64,000 nt of DNA from Burkholderia sp. Leaf177. Lineage in GTDB: Bacteria > Pseudomonadota > Gammaproteobacteria > Burkholderiales > Burkholderiaceae. This document shows positions 9,366 to 18,941 of the stretch, piece by piece; position 1 is the first letter of the stretch, and every line of letters starts with the position of its first letter. A program made the position numbers and the translations under genes. Below the pieces are notes generated by a model. The model was not told the DNA's origin. It made no database searches and saw nothing but the letters and a program-made list of their open reading frames with translations. The stretch spans positions 22,907-86,906 of the forward strand of contig NZ_LMPF01000006.1 of assembly GCF_001424345.1 (NCBI RefSeq), given 5' to 3'.

Positions 9366-10232
9366 TCAAAGCCCGTTACGACGACGTCCAGAGCGGAAAA
9401 CCTGCGCGTCATCGTAGAAAGAATGCGCTTCGTTTTCCGGCCACCATCCCGGGACGCCCAGCACGGGCAGCGGTGTGAAGCATCGGCTGGAAATGGCTTC
9501 GGACGCGAGGCGGCTGGATACTTTGTGATCGAGAATCGCACGGCGTTCGGCCTCTGCGGCAAGGAAATAGGCCGGCTCGACTTCTACGATCCACGCATGC
9601 CCCGTGCATGCCTTGTACGGCGCGATCAGCTTTTCGAGCAGCGCATGGCCAAAAATCCGCGCTTCGCAAGCCGTTCCCCAAGCCGCCCGATGTTCAATAA
9701 ACACCGCGCGCCAATCAAAAGCCCGAAGCGCAGCCGCGATCGACAGGTCGGCGCAAGCAAACAAGACGGCGTTTTCATCGAAGAGTGTTAGGGCATCGCG
9801 CGTGGCGCCACGGCTTGAGCCGATGCCGAGCGCATCGATTTCCGCCGCCTGGCGCGCGTTGAGGGCGGCCTTGATGCGCGGATACTGAAACCACATCGCG
9901 CCGTTGAAGAAATCGTGGAGATTGTGGCGCGTCGGCACACATCCGGTCGCGGCAATGTGCCCTTCGTACGATGCGCCCGCGGGCAAATCGTCCTGCGCGA
10001 TGAACGACAAAAGCTCGCCGCGCCCGGTCGCCCTTGGTTCGGCGCGTGCATCGGCGTTCAATGTGGAGAGATATGCGGGATAACTTTCGAGCGCCGACTG
10101 CTGCCAGTGTGCGCCGCGCTCGGCCAACGGGGCAAGCCAGGCGCGCGACCAGTCGATATCAGCGAAACCCGGCAGTGTGCGCGCATCAAACAATGTCGGC
10201 GGCCGCCCGGCGTTTCGAGCTGAATCAGACAT
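9366..10232 (-). CDS. DUF3025 family protein
   Basis: A 288-residue protein of the DUF3025 family, found mainly in beta- and gammaproteobacteria; function unknown. It has no signal peptide and no membrane segment. Recognisable blocks are FADIDWSRAWLAPL at the N-terminus, a central HNLHDFFNGAMWFQYPRIK (His/Asp-rich, the most conserved part), and LTLFDENAVLFACAD. It starts 15 bp downstream of pyrC in the same direction and is probably cotranscribed with it. It is followed head-on by the 5' end of rnpB, which is transcribed in the same direction from its own promoter. Confidence 0.82.
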   Translation of the reverse strand: MSDSARNAGRPPTLFDARTLPGFADIDWSRAWLAPLAERGAHWQQSALESYPAYLSTLNADARAEPRATGRGELLSFIAQDDLPAGASYEGHIAATGCVPTRHNLHDFFNGAMWFQYPRIKAALNARQAAEIDALGIGSSRGATRDALTLFDENAVLFACADLSIAAALRAFDWRAVFIEHRAAWGTACEARIFGHALLEKLIAPYKACTGHAWIVEVEPAYFLAAEAERRAILDHKVSSRLASEAISSRCFTPLPVLGVPGWWPENEAHSFYDDAQVFRSGRRRNGL

Positions 10233-10247
10233 GCGCCCGGCGTGGCT

Positions 10248-11315
10248 TTAAACCAGCCGCCAGCCGATTGATTCGCCGCCACCGAGCGGCACGATTTCGT
10301 TATCGCCGGCCATGAATTCAGCCGGCAACGTCCATTCCTCGCGACGAAGCGTGACCTGCTCGGTGGCGCGCGGCAAGCCGTAGAAATCGGCGCCATGGAA
10401 ACTTGCAAAACCTTCGAGCTTGTCGAGCGCGCCGGCTTGATCGAAGGCTTGGGTATAAAGCTCCAGCGCGTGCAGCGCCGTGTAGCAACCCGCGCAACCG
10501 CAAGCGTGCTCCTTCAAACCTTTCGCATGCGGTGCGCTGTCCGTGCCGAGGAAAAATCGCGGATTCCCCGATGTCGCCGCCGCCAGCAACGCCACCCGAT
10601 GCGTCTCGCGCTTCAACACCGGCAAGCAGTAGTAATGCGGCCGAATCCCGCCCACGAACAACGCATTTCGGTTGTACAGCAGATGATGCGCGGTCAGCGT
10701 CGCGCCAGTCGGACCGTCGGCATCGCGGACATAATCGGCGGCATCTTTGGTCGTGATGTGCTCGAACACGACATTCAGCGCCGGAAAATCGCGCCGCAAA
10801 GGCGTCATCACGCGATCGATAAACACCTTCTCGCGATCGAACATATCGATAGCCGGGTCCGTCACCTCGCCATGCACGAGGAGCGGCAAGTCATGCTCCT
10901 GCATCGCTTCCAGCGTTTTCGCGCACTTCGCGATGCTCGTCACGCCCGCGTCGGAATTGGTCGTCGCGCCCGCCGGATAAAGCTTCACGCCATGCACAAA
11001 GCCGCTTTCGCGCGCGCGACGGATCTCGTCGGGCGGGGTGTTATCGGTGAGATAAAGGGTCATTAGCGGTTCGAACTTCGCGCCCGGACCGTCCTTCGGC
11101 AACGCTGCCAGGATTCGCCCACGATACGCCGCCGCCATTTCGGTCGTCGTCACCGGCGGCCGCAGGTTCGGCATGATGATCGCCCGGCCAAACTGACGCG
11201 CGGTGTGCGGCAAAACGACGGCGAGCACCGCACCGTCGCGCACGTGCAGATGCCAGTCATCGGGACGGGTGAGGGTTACGGAATCAGCGGAAACTGCGGA
11301 CGAAGATGCGGACAT
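10248..11315 (-). CDS. pyrC: Dihydroorotase, class II
   Basis: Cyclises carbamoyl-aspartate to dihydroorotate in pyrimidine synthesis. With the ATG at 11313-11315 the protein is 355 residues; the frame extends further upstream without family character. The zinc-binding HLHVRDG motif is at residues 22-28, followed by IIMPNLRPPVTT, the metal-bridging lysine in GVKLYPAGATTNS, VHGEVTD and the later TDSAPHAKGLKE segment. This is the short bacterial (E. coli-type) class rather than the CAD type. It is followed after 15 bp by the DUF3025 gene. Confidence 0.95.
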   Translation of the reverse strand: MSASSSAVSADSVTLTRPDDWHLHVRDGAVLAVVLPHTARQFGRAIIMPNLRPPVTTTEMAAAYRGRILAALPKDGPGAKFEPLMTLYLTDNTPPDEIRRARESGFVHGVKLYPAGATTNSDAGVTSIAKCAKTLEAMQEHDLPLLVHGEVTDPAIDMFDREKVFIDRVMTPLRRDFPALNVVFEHITTKDAADYVRDADGPTGATLTAHHLLYNRNALFVGGIRPHYYCLPVLKRETHRVALLAAATSGNPRFFLGTDSAPHAKGLKEHACGCAGCYTALHALELYTQAFDQAGALDKLEGFASFHGADFYGLPRATEQVTLRREEWTLPAEFMAGDNEIVPLGGGESIGWRLV

Positions 11316-11548
11316 GGGCGTGGTGACGATGAGAATATTCGGAATAGGCCGGCGGCACGACAGGCCGTCATTTTGCAGCCGACCAAACCGGTAACTTTGC
11401 CTCGCCGCGCGCTTTAGCACCGTGGAAATTCAACAACGATGCCACGAACGGCTCGAAGACGCGATTTTTTGGCGGTTTTGTCGGTGCTATGCTTTGGGTA
11501 CTCGTATTGTAACGGGTAGCTCCATTCACCCAGTCTGCAGCCCCAGCA

Positions 11549-12451
11549 ATGTGCCAACTTCTCGGAATGAACTGCGCGGAACCCACGGACGTGACGTTCT
11601 CGTTCACCGGTTTCGCGGCGCGTGGCGGCGTGACCGACCATCACGCGGATGGTTGGGGGATTGCGTTCTTCGAAGACAAGGCGTGCCGGCTTTTCATCGA
11701 TCATCAGTCGTCGGCAAGCTCTCCGCTCGCCGAGATGGTGAAGCGTTACCCGATCAAGTCCAAGAACACGATCGCGCATATCCGCAAGGCCACGCAGGGA
11801 CACATTCTGCTGGAAAACTGCCATCCGTTCATGCGCGAGCTGTGGGGCCGGCACTGGATTTTCGCGCACAACGGCGACTTAAAGGACTACAAGCCTTGTC
11901 TGAACGGCCAGTATCAGCCGGTCGGCACAACGGACAGCGAACTTGCATTCTGCGCGTTGCTGCAAGGGCTCCGGCGCGAGTTTCCAGGCAGCCAGCCGCC
12001 GCTCGATGAACTCTTTGCCGCGCTCGAAAGGCTGACGCGCGAAATCACGCAGTTCGGCGTGTTCAACTTCCTGATGTCGAACGGCCAGGCACTGTTCTCG
12101 CATTGCTCGACGCATTTGTACTATCTGGTACGCAGCTGGCCGTTCTCGACGGCTCATTTGATCGATGCCGACATGTCGATCGATTTCGCGAAATACACCA
12201 CGCCCGAAGATCGCGTGGCGGTGATCGCAACGTCGCCACTCACCGACGATGAAATCTGGACCCGCTTCGAACCGGGCGACCTGGCGTGGTTCCAGCACGG
12301 TGCGCTGCTGAAAACGGTTAACGTGCCAGTCCCGGCAGAGGTCGCGGAAAAAGCGCGCGAACCGTTGTGCAAGGTTTGCGTCGAGTCGGTATTGCGCGCG
12401 GATACTATCGAAACGACTGCCGACGTGGAGACCGAACTCGGCATTGAATAG
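11549..12451 (+). CDS. Class II glutamine amidotransferase (YafJ-like)
   Basis: A 300-residue stand-alone Ntn-type glutaminase domain. The nucleophile is Cys2, exposed once the initiator Met is removed (MCQLLGMNCAEP). Other family motifs are HHADGWGIAF, the AHIRKATQG substrate loop, NCHPFMRE and FAHNGDL. The ammonia acceptor partner is not recognisable here, and YafJ-like proteins remain poorly characterised; some relatives hydrolyse gamma-glutamyl compounds. The gene lies 60 bp upstream of the YegP-type gene in the same direction, with no obvious metabolic link. Confidence 0.88.
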   Translation: MCQLLGMNCAEPTDVTFSFTGFAARGGVTDHHADGWGIAFFEDKACRLFIDHQSSASSPLAEMVKRYPIKSKNTIAHIRKATQGHILLENCHPFMRELWGRHWIFAHNGDLKDYKPCLNGQYQPVGTTDSELAFCALLQGLRREFPGSQPPLDELFAALERLTREITQFGVFNFLMSNGQALFSHCSTHLYYLVRSWPFSTAHLIDADMSIDFAKYTTPEDRVAVIATSPLTDDEIWTRFEPGDLAWFQHGALLKTVNVPVPAEVAEKAREPLCKVCVESVLRADTIETTADVETELGIE

Positions 12452-12511
12452 CATTACACTTTGAAGATCACCTGAACTCACGCTCGTTCCACTCACCCGG
12501 GAGCACATGCC

Positions 12512-12856
12512 ATGTCAGGAAAGTTCGTCATCGATAAAGCCCGCAACGGCCAGTTCTACTTCAACCTTCGCGCCGGCAACGGCGAACCCATCCTCAAAAG
12601 TGAAATGTACGTGACGCGGGCTTCCGCGGAACACGGCATTGCATCGGTGAAAACCAATGCGCTGCTCGACGAACGCTACGAGCGCAAAACCGATAAAAGC
12701 GGCGCGCCATACTTCAATTTGAAGGCGGGGAATCACGAGATTATCGGCGTGAGCGAAGCGTATAGCAGCACGTCGGCACGCGACGCCGGCATTGAATCCG
12801 TGAAGAAAAATGCGCCGGACGCGATAACGCAGGACAACACGAAGGCGCACGACTAA
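12512..12856 (+). CDS. YegP family protein (DUF1508), two-repeat
   Basis: A small 114-residue protein made of two copies of the roughly 48-residue DUF1508 unit. Repeat 1 runs from about residue 3 (GKFVIDKARNGQFYFNLRAG) to NTNA near 50 and repeat 2 from ERKTDKSGAPYFNLKAG to VKKNAPDA. Each repeat contains the F-x-F-x-L-x-A-x-N-x-x-I/L core and a terminal GIxSVK helix. Proteins of this family are small cytoplasmic dimers of unknown function. Strong ribosome-binding site (CCGGGAGCAC) and an immediate downstream terminator. Confidence 0.88.
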   Translation: MSGKFVIDKARNGQFYFNLRAGNGEPILKSEMYVTRASAEHGIASVKTNALLDERYERKTDKSGAPYFNLKAGNHEIIGVSEAYSSTSARDAGIESVKKNAPDAITQDNTKAHD

Positions 12857-12860
12857 ATTG

Positions 12861-12896
12861 AAAAGGCCGTTCCAACGCGAGTTGAAACGGCCTTTT
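12861..12896. terminator. Bidirectional terminator between the YegP gene and gltL
   Basis: A 16-bp stem with one wobble (AAAAGGCCGTTCCAAC with GTTGAAACGGCCTTTT) and a 4-base loop lies between convergent genes. It has A-rich and T-rich flanks on the two sides. Confidence 0.9.
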
Positions 12897-12939
12897 TGAA
12901 TGAAGCGCCCGGAACGTGAATACGTCCGGGCGAAAAACG

Positions 12940-13665
12940 TCAGTGCAAGATCTTCGCCAAAAAGTCCTTGGCCCGATCCGATTTCGGATTGTCGAAGAAC
13001 GCATCCTTCTTGTCGTCTTCGACAATCAAGCCGCGGTCCATGAAAATCACTCGATGCGCGACTTTCTTCGCGAAGCCCATTTCGTGCGTCACGCACATCA
13101 TGGTCATGCCTTCTTGCGCGAGTTCGACCATGACGTCGAGCACTTCGTTGATCATTTCCGGGTCGAGCGCGGACGTGGGTTCGTCGAAAAGCATGGCGAT
13201 CGGATCCATCGATAACGCCCGCGCAATCGCCACACGCTGTTGCTGACCGCCCGACAACTGGCCGGGAAATTTATCGGCTTGAGCGGAAAGACCCACGCGA
13301 TCCAGCAACTTCAAACCCTTGGCCGTTGCTTCGTCCTTCGAACGCCCCAGTACCTTGATCTGCGCCAGCGTCAGGTTCTGCACAATCGACAAATGCGGAA
13401 ACAGTTCGAAGTGCTGGAACACCATGCCAACCTTCGCGCGCAGCTTCGACAGATTCGTTTTCTTGTCGCCGATCGACTGACCGTTGATGGTGATCTCGCC
13501 TTTCTGAAACGGCTCGAGTCCGTTCACGGTTTTGATCAGCGTGGATTTACCCGAACCCGAAGGTCCGCAGACCACGACCACTTCGCCCTTTTTGACTTCC
13601 GTCGTGCAATCGGTGAGCACTTGAAACGGGCCATACCACTTCGAAACATTCTTGAGTGAGATCAT
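12940..13665 (-). CDS. gltL: Glutamate/aspartate ABC transporter ATP-binding protein
   Basis: The 241-residue ATPase of a polar amino acid importer. It begins [17 protein letters not shown], with Walker [10 protein letters not shown], the Q-loop [12 protein letters not shown], signature [15 protein letters not shown], Walker [15 protein letters not shown] and the switch histidine in VCVTHEMGF. The start at 13665 is chosen because it begins the family domain and its ATGA overlaps the gltK stop codon. It is the last gene of gltIJKL. Confidence 0.95.
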   Translation of the reverse strand: MISLKNVSKWYGPFQVLTDCTTEVKKGEVVVVCGPSGSGKSTLIKTVNGLEPFQKGEITINGQSIGDKKTNLSKLRAKVGMVFQHFELFPHLSIVQNLTLAQIKVLGRSKDEATAKGLKLLDRVGLSAQADKFPGQLSGGQQQRVAIARALSMDPIAMLFDEPTSALDPEMINEVLDVMVELAQEGMTMMCVTHEMGFAKKVAHRVIFMDRGLIVEDDKKDAFFDNPKSDRAKDFLAKILH

Positions 13666-14339
13666 CGAGCGACCTTTTTCTGAAGACTTTTGACCAGACC
13701 GGATGCGGCCAGGCACACCACGAAATAACAGGCGCCGGCGAACAACACCATCTCGACGGTCGTTCCGTCGCGGTCACCCACGTTCGTTGCCGTGCGGAAA
13801 AAATCCGCGAGGCTGATCACGTACACAAGCGACGTATCCTGGAACAACACAATGGCCTGCGTGAGCAGCAACGGCACCATTGCGCGAAACGCCTGCGGCA
13901 GGATGATGAGTTTCATCGACTGCATGTAGGTCATGCCGAGCGCGAACGCCGCGTTCACCTGCCCGCGCGACACCGCCTGAATGCCCGCGCGAATGATCTC
14001 CGAATAGTACGCAGCCTCGAAGAGCGAGAACGCGACCATTGCGGAAGCCAGGCGAATATCGACTTCCGCCGACAAACCCAGCACATTTTGCAGGAATTGC
14101 GGGACGATCAAAAAGAACCACAGCAAGACCATGACGAGCGGTATCGATCGAAACAGCGTGACGTAGCCCTTCGCAAACCATACAAGCGGTTTCACGCCCG
14201 AAAGACGCAGCAACGCGAGCACCGTTCCCCACAAGATCCCGAACACGAGCGCGAGCACCGTGATCTTGAACGTGATGATGGCGCCGGTCCAAAGCGTAGG
14301 CAGCGAACTAATGACGCCGCTCCAGTTGAAGTGATGCAT
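13662..14339 (-). CDS. gltK: Glutamate/aspartate ABC transporter permease GltK
   Basis: A 225-residue inner-membrane permease of the HisMQ type with about five hydrophobic helices. The family [16 protein letters not shown] segment is present, as is the ATPase-contact EAA loop ([22 protein letters not shown]). The GGAGG ribosome-binding site lies within the last codons of gltJ, and the start overlaps the gltJ stop as TAATG, so the two permeases are translationally coupled. It overlaps gltL by four bases. Confidence 0.93.
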   Translation of the reverse strand: MHHFNWSGVISSLPTLWTGAIITFKITVLALVFGILWGTVLALLRLSGVKPLVWFAKGYVTLFRSIPLVMVLLWFFLIVPQFLQNVLGLSAEVDIRLASAMVAFSLFEAAYYSEIIRAGIQAVSRGQVNAAFALGMTYMQSMKLIILPQAFRAMVPLLLTQAIVLFQDTSLVYVISLADFFRTATNVGDRDGTTVEMVLFAGACYFVVCLAASGLVKSLQKKVAR

Positions 14340-15079
14340 TATTTGCCTCCAATGTAGCCAGGCAACCGGGTTTTCGCTTCCACCCAGCGCATCAGTTGCA
14401 TGACGATCAGATTGATCAGCATGTAGGCAAGCGTCACGGCAATGAACGACTCATACGACTGCGCGGTGTAGTCCACCAGTTGCCGCGCTTGCGCCGACAA
14501 CTCGAGCAGACCGATGGTCGATGCCACCGCCGAGTTCTTGAACACGTTCAGGAACTCGGACGTGAGCGGCGGCACGATCATCCGGTACGCAACCGGCATC
14601 AGGATGTACCTGTACGTCTGCCATTCGGTGAAGCCCATTGCAAGGCCCGCGGCGCGCTGTCCGCGCGGCAAGGTGGCGATGCCCGAGCGCACTTGCTCGC
14701 ACACGCGAGCACCGGTGAACAGCCCGAGACAGACAATGGATGATGTATAGAACTGCACGTTCGGCGGCAGTTGCTTGAACCAGTTGCCAATGGATGGCGG
14801 CAGCAATTCGGGTATCACGAGATACCAGATGAAGAACTGCACGAGCAGAGGAATATTGCGAAAGATCGCGACGTAAACGGTGCCGATAGTCGCAAGCTTG
14901 CGATTGGGCACCGTGCGCAGAATGCCGAACAGCGAACCCACGACGAGCGCCACGACCCATGAAGCAAGCGAGACGGTGACGGTCACCCAGAAACCGGAAA
15001 TAAGCCAGCCGAGATACGTGGTCGGCTCGCCAGTCGAGACAGGGCTTAAGAAAACGCCCCAGTTCCAGTGGTAGGACAT
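14339..15079 (-). CDS. gltJ: Glutamate/aspartate ABC transporter permease GltJ
   Basis: A 246-residue permease, the partner of GltK in the membrane heterodimer. The N-terminus [20 protein letters not shown] is typical of GltJ, followed by hydrophobic helices, the [20 protein letters not shown] segment and the EAA loop region [24 protein letters not shown] strong GGAGGG ribosome-binding site precedes it, 70 bp after gltI and directly after a hairpin. Confidence 0.93.
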   Translation of the reverse strand: MSYHWNWGVFLSPVSTGEPTTYLGWLISGFWVTVTVSLASWVVALVVGSLFGILRTVPNRKLATIGTVYVAIFRNIPLLVQFFIWYLVIPELLPPSIGNWFKQLPPNVQFYTSSIVCLGLFTGARVCEQVRSGIATLPRGQRAAGLAMGFTEWQTYRYILMPVAYRMIVPPLTSEFLNVFKNSAVASTIGLLELSAQARQLVDYTAQSYESFIAVTLAYMLINLIVMQLMRWVEAKTRLPGYIGGK

Positions 15080-15096
15080 GAACTCCCTCCAAAAGA

Positions 15097-15125
15097 AAAC
15101 GGAAGAAGCAGCGCTCCTTCCGTTT
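15097..15125 (-). terminator. Intercistronic hairpin between gltI and gltJ
   Basis: AAACGGAAG (15097-15105) pairs with CTTCCGTTT (15117-15125), followed on the minus strand by a T-rich TTTTCTTTT. It sits between the binding-protein gene and the permease genes. Such elements usually stop or stabilise part of the message, so that more binding protein than permease is made; that role is inferred. Confidence 0.6.
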
Positions 15126-15149
15126 CCATCAATCCAGACGAGATCGAGA

Positions 15150-16043
15150 TTAGTCGATAGCCTTGTCGTTCGGGCTCTTGAAAAGAGCCTTCATGTCGTC
15201 GCTTTCCGGGAAGTTCAGGTTCAGGCCCTTCGGCGGAATCGGGCTTTCGAACCACTTCTTGTAGATCTTGTCGCCTTCACCCGAGGTTTCGACCTTGGCG
15301 ATAGCGTCATCGACTACCTTCTTGAATTCCGGATCGTTCTTGCGCAGCATGCAGCCATACGCTTCACGCGACTGCGGCGCGCCGACGATCACGAAGTCCT
15401 GCGGGTTGCTCGACTTCGCGCGTTCGCCGGCCAGCAACGCGTCATCCATCATGAAGGCAACGGCGCGTCCCGTCGACAGCGTCAAAAACGAATCGCCGTG
15501 ATCCTTTGCGCTGATGATGTTCATGCCCATGCTCTTGTCCTGATTCATCTTGCGAAGCAGGCGCTCGGACGTGGTGCCTGCGGTCGTTACAACCGTCTTG
15601 CCCTTCAGGTCGGCAAAGTCCTTGATCCCCGAATCCTTCTTGGTCATCAGGCGCGTGCTGATCACGAAGATGGTGTTCGAGAACGCGACTTGTTGCTGGC
15701 GTTCCAGGTTGTTCGTGGTCGAGCCGCACTCGAGGTCGATCTGATTACCCGTCACGAGCAGCAGGCGGTTCTGCGAAGTAACCGATTTCTGCTGGATCTT
15801 CAGGTTCGGCATGTTGAGCTTTTCCTTGACGGCGTCGACCACCTTCAAGGCGAACTCATACGAATAACCGATGACTTGTTGCTTGTCGTCGTAATACGAA
15901 AACGGAATCGACGACTCGCGGAAACCCAGGTAGATATTTCCGGAATCCTTGATCTTCTTAAGCGTATCGTTATTTTGGGCTTGCGCGCCTGAGGCAAAAA
16001 CACCCAAGGCAGCGAGCAGCAGTGCGGCTTTTTTAAACTTCAT
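15150..16043 (-). CDS. gltI: Glutamate/aspartate periplasmic binding protein
   Basis: A 297-residue solute-binding protein of the family 3 amino acid type. A Sec signal peptide covers residues 1-22 (MKFKKAALLLAALGVFASGAQA), cut before QNND. Mature features are IYLGFRESSIPFSYYDDKQ, the ligand-contact DLECGSTTNNLERQ and TTAGTTSERLL, and a DDALLAGERA hinge segment. The ATG has a strong AAGGAGAT site. It leads the gltIJKL operon, adjacent to gdhA, consistent with glutamate use as a carbon and nitrogen source. Confidence 0.95.
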   Translation of the reverse strand: MKFKKAALLLAALGVFASGAQAQNNDTLKKIKDSGNIYLGFRESSIPFSYYDDKQQVIGYSYEFALKVVDAVKEKLNMPNLKIQQKSVTSQNRLLLVTGNQIDLECGSTTNNLERQQQVAFSNTIFVISTRLMTKKDSGIKDFADLKGKTVVTTAGTTSERLLRKMNQDKSMGMNIISAKDHGDSFLTLSTGRAVAFMMDDALLAGERAKSSNPQDFVIVGAPQSREAYGCMLRKNDPEFKKVVDDAIAKVETSGEGDKIYKKWFESPIPPKGLNLNFPESDDMKALFKSPNDKAID

Positions 16044-16221
16044 GGTTGTGATCTCCTTGAAAACGGGGCAATTTTAGCAGGGTAATAAAGTTGAAAGAAT
16101 GAATGTTGTCCACACTTGCTAATTTTGAGACACCCGCTGTACGCCTTGCGCAGCGCGCACTTTAACGACTTTTCGGTCATTGCGCTTTGTCTCCTTTTGT
16201 TCTTTTACTTCTTACGCGAAA

Positions 16222-16254
16222 AGCCCGGCGAGTCCTTCAGGACGTCGCCGGGCT
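16222..16254 (-). terminator. Terminator of gdhA
   Basis: Stem AGCCCGGCGA (16222-16231) pairs with TCGCCGGGCT (16245-16254); the loop itself holds a short GTCC/GGAC pairing. A TTTT follows on the minus strand. It separates gdhA from gltI, so the two are transcribed independently. Confidence 0.8.
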
Positions 16255-16322
16255 GTCGATGCTTTTTCGCTTATCGCGGTCTCATGAAAGTCTGTGCTCG
16301 CAAACGTTCGCAGCCGCCGAAA

Positions 16323-17636
16323 TCATGGATAAAGTCCGCGCATTTCACGCGCTTGGAGAATCCGCGTACACGCCACGATAAACGCCGCCGTCCGCACCGA
16401 AACCTTGTGCTCGCTTGCAACAGTCCACACCGCGGCGAATGCTTCGCGCATCACGCGCTCGAGCCGCTGGTTGATTTCATCTTCCGTCCAGAAGAAGCTC
16501 GAGAAATCCTGCACCCACTCGAAGTAGGAAACCGTCACGCCACCCGCGTTCGCAACCACGTCGGGGATCACCAGAATGCCTTTGTCGTGCAGGATGTCGT
16601 CGGCGGCGGTGGTGGTCGGGCCGTTCGCGCCTTCAACCACGATCTTCGTGCGGATCTTCGGCGCGTTTTCTTCCGTGATCTGGCCTTCGAGCGCGGCCGG
16701 AATCAGGATGTCGCTTTCGACGGTCCAGAACTCGTCCTTGCCGATCACATCGGCGCCTTCGAAGCCGCTCACGCCGCCGTGCTTGCCGACGTAGTCAAAC
16801 AGCGCGACTGCATCGATACCCGATGATTTGTAGAGCGAGCCCGTGTGGTCCTGCACCGCCACGACTTTCGCGCCGGCTTCCTGGAACAAACGCGCCGCGA
16901 TTCCGCCGACGTTACCAAAACCCTGCACGGCGATCCGCGCGCCTTCAATGTCGAAACCAATGCGCCGCGCCGCTTCCGAGCCGACCACGAACACGCCGCG
17001 TCCCGTCGCTTCCTTGCGGCCGAGCGAACCGCCGAGCGAGATCGGCTTGCCGGTCACCACGCCCGTTGCCGTCTGGCCCTGGTTCATGGAATACGTGTCC
17101 ATCATCCACGCCATGATCTGTTCGTTCGTGTTGACGTCCGGCGCGGGAATGTCGGTGTTCGGCCCGATGATGATGCCGATTTCACTGGTGTATCGGCGTG
17201 TCAGACGCTCCAGTTCACCACGCGACAAGGTACGCGGATCGACACGAATACCGCCTTTCGCGCCGCCGTACGGCACGTTGACCGCCGCATTCTTCACCGA
17301 CATCCACGCCGAAAGCGCCATCACTTCGGACAACGTCACGTCCTGGTGGTATCGAACGCCGCCTTTGCCCGGACCGCGCGACATGTTGTGCTGCACCCGG
17401 TAGCCTTCGAAGTGCGTGACCGTGCCGTTATCAAGTTCGATGGGGCAATCGACAATCAGGATGCGCTTCGGACGCTTGAGCGTTTCTATCCAGCGGGAAA
17501 GCGAGCCGAGATACGGCGCGACGCGATCGACCTGCTGAAGATAGTTGCCCCAGGGGCCGAGATGGGTGGAATCGAGATAGGAGGGAATGGCGTGCTGAAC
17601 AGCAGGTGCAGTTTGTTCTTGTTGCTGCGGTGACAT
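16323..17636 (-). CDS. gdhA: Glutamate dehydrogenase
   Basis: Interconverts glutamate and 2-oxoglutarate plus ammonia. With the start at 17636 ([11 protein letters not shown], preceded by a GGAGC site) the protein is 437 residues, the hexameric small type. Motifs include [18 protein letters not shown], the catalytic-lysine block [12 protein letters not shown], the [14 protein letters not shown] segment, and the Rossmann [11 protein letters not shown]. Length and layout suit a NAD-linked or dual enzyme as in other Burkholderiaceae; cofactor preference cannot be read with certainty. A LysR gene lies upstream in the same direction, with a clear LTTR box between them. It has its own terminator. 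Confidence 0.95.
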   Translation of the reverse strand: MSPQQQEQTAPAVQHAIPSYLDSTHLGPWGNYLQQVDRVAPYLGSLSRWIETLKRPKRILIVDCPIELDNGTVTHFEGYRVQHNMSRGPGKGGVRYHQDVTLSEVMALSAWMSVKNAAVNVPYGGAKGGIRVDPRTLSRGELERLTRRYTSEIGIIIGPNTDIPAPDVNTNEQIMAWMMDTYSMNQGQTATGVVTGKPISLGGSLGRKEATGRGVFVVGSEAARRIGFDIEGARIAVQGFGNVGGIAARLFQEAGAKVVAVQDHTGSLYKSSGIDAVALFDYVGKHGGVSGFEGADVIGKDEFWTVESDILIPAALEGQITEENAPKIRTKIVVEGANGPTTTAADDILHDKGILVIPDVVANAGGVTVSYFEWVQDFSSFFWTEDEINQRLERVMREAFAAVWTVASEHKVSVRTAAFIVACTRILQAREMRGLYP

Positions 17637-17711
17637 TGAAGCTCCAACGTTGTGTGGAATAGCTTCATTGTCGAAAATTCGCTTATTGAAATCCAATGCC
17701 GTTTCATCATT

Positions 17712-17736
17712 GCGTTATGCTTTTCTTGCATAACGC
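17712..17736 (-). promoter_or_regulatory. LysR-type operator (T-N11-A box) upstream of gdhA
   Basis: GCGTTATGC (17712-17720) and GCATAACGC (17728-17736) form a perfect 9-bp inverted repeat with a 7-bp spacer, containing ATGC-N7-GCAT, i.e. the T-N11-A signature of LysR-type binding sites. It lies 76-100 bp upstream of the gdhA start and just after the LysR gene stop. A candidate gdhA promoter TTGGAT-N18-GACAAT lies downstream of it on the minus strand. Confidence 0.65.
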
Positions 17737-17745
17737 TTGGAAGGC

Positions 17746-18714
17746 TTATGGAGCCTGGGTTTCAACTGAACGCGATATCTCCTCGCCTACCGCTTCCCAG
17801 AGATTTCGCATCAACGCCTGACGCGGGTCGTCGCCCTTCGACGCCATCTTGTCACGATACAAACGAATCTCCATGGTCAGCGTGAACTGACCTGCGGGCG
17901 TGCCGCGCGTTCCCCGGTCGAGACGGATCAGGAGGCCTTCATCGACTTCATTGGCGACCGCGCTGTGCGGCAGGAACGCCACGCCGTGGCCGGCGAGGGT
18001 CATGGCCTTGAGACCTTCGGCCATGTCGGTTTCGTAGACCTTTTCCAGATAAAGCCGTGTCGGCGATGTCGCGATGATCACCTCCGTCATGCGCCCGAGG
18101 TAGGCGTTGGGCGTGTACGAAAGATACGGAACGGGGGCATCGGCGGCGCCAGGCAACACGTAGCGCGCCCGTCCGCCTTTATTCACCGATGAAAACGGAC
18201 TGATCAATTCGGCGCCGAGCGTGAGCATGTCGTAGCGCGCGGGATCGAGTGCGACCGGATGGCTTGGATGGTGATAACCCATCACCAGATCGCAGCCGCC
18301 TTCCACCAGCGACAAAACCGCGTCATGCACATTGAGCGCACGCAAACGCGTGTTGATGCGGCCCAGCCGCGCTTCGATGTGCTGCAGCCATCGCGGGAAA
18401 TAGGTCAGCGAAAGTGTGTGAGGCACGGCGAAGTCGATGGTTGCATCGGGCACGCCTGTCTGGCCGCGCAAGAGCGTGCGTGCTTCGTGGAATTGCGAAA
18501 GCATCGCGAGCGCTTGTTCGTAGAAGACTTGACCAGCCTGAGTGAGACGCGTCGGATAAACCGAGCGGTCGATCAGGTCCGTGCCGAGCCACGCTTCGAG
18601 CGCCTGGATGCGCCGCGAGAACGCCGGTTGCGTGATGTGCCGCAATTCAGCCGAGCGGCTGAAACTGCGCGTCTCCGCAAGCGAGACGAAATCTTCGAGC
18701 CATTTCAGTTCCAT
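17746..18714 (-). CDS. LysR-type regulator, likely of gdhA
   Basis: A 322-residue LysR regulator. The N-terminal winged helix-turn-helix is residues 1-60 (MELKWLEDFVSLAETRSFSRSAELRHITQPAFSRRIQALE), followed by a linker helix and the periplasmic-binding-protein-like effector domain (DATIDFAVPHTLSLTYFPRWL onward). The effector is unknown. It is oriented the same way as gdhA and 109 bp upstream of it, with a T-N11-A box in the gap, so gdhA is the likely target. Divergent from the NNP transporter on the other side, which may also be affected. E. coli Nac, another LysR protein, controls gdhA, but orthology is not claimed. Confidence 0.88.
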   Translation of the reverse strand: MELKWLEDFVSLAETRSFSRSAELRHITQPAFSRRIQALEAWLGTDLIDRSVYPTRLTQAGQVFYEQALAMLSQFHEARTLLRGQTGVPDATIDFAVPHTLSLTYFPRWLQHIEARLGRINTRLRALNVHDAVLSLVEGGCDLVMGYHHPSHPVALDPARYDMLTLGAELISPFSSVNKGGRARYVLPGAADAPVPYLSYTPNAYLGRMTEVIIATSPTRLYLEKVYETDMAEGLKAMTLAGHGVAFLPHSAVANEVDEGLLIRLDRGTRGTPAGQFTLTMEIRLYRDKMASKGDDPRQALMRNLWEAVGEEISRSVETQAP

Positions 18715-18804
18715 GCGGCGCCTTCGGGCTGGTTGGGGTGCGTCGTGGACGCATTCGCATTTTACCGTTGCGCACGAGGCGCTCGCACCATCGTTACGCC
18801 GCGC

Positions 18805-18819
18805 GCACTTGCCCGGTGC
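18805..18819 (+). promoter_or_regulatory. NtrC-like enhancer site
   Basis: GCACT-TGCCC-GGTGC matches the NtrC half-site pair GCACC-N5-GGTGC at nine of ten arm positions. It is centred about 130 bp upstream of the sigma-54 element, a normal enhancer distance. Further half-sites (GCACC near 18785, GGTGC near 18837) are nearby. NtrC itself is not in the window. Confidence 0.5.
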
Positions 18820-18941
18820 TGCGGCGCCGCGTTGCCGGTGCGTGAGCGCTTACGTGTGGCTATCGGCTTGAACGTATATGAATCGATGCAGAAGCACGCC
18901 GCCATTCGCTCACCGGACATCGGCGGAAAACATGGATTTCA

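Noticed and set aside
16044..16221. Sigma-54 promoter for gltI
   Set aside because: No GG-N10-GC element with acceptable -24/-12 sequence was found on the minus strand; only a weak sigma-70-like TAAAAT near 16075.
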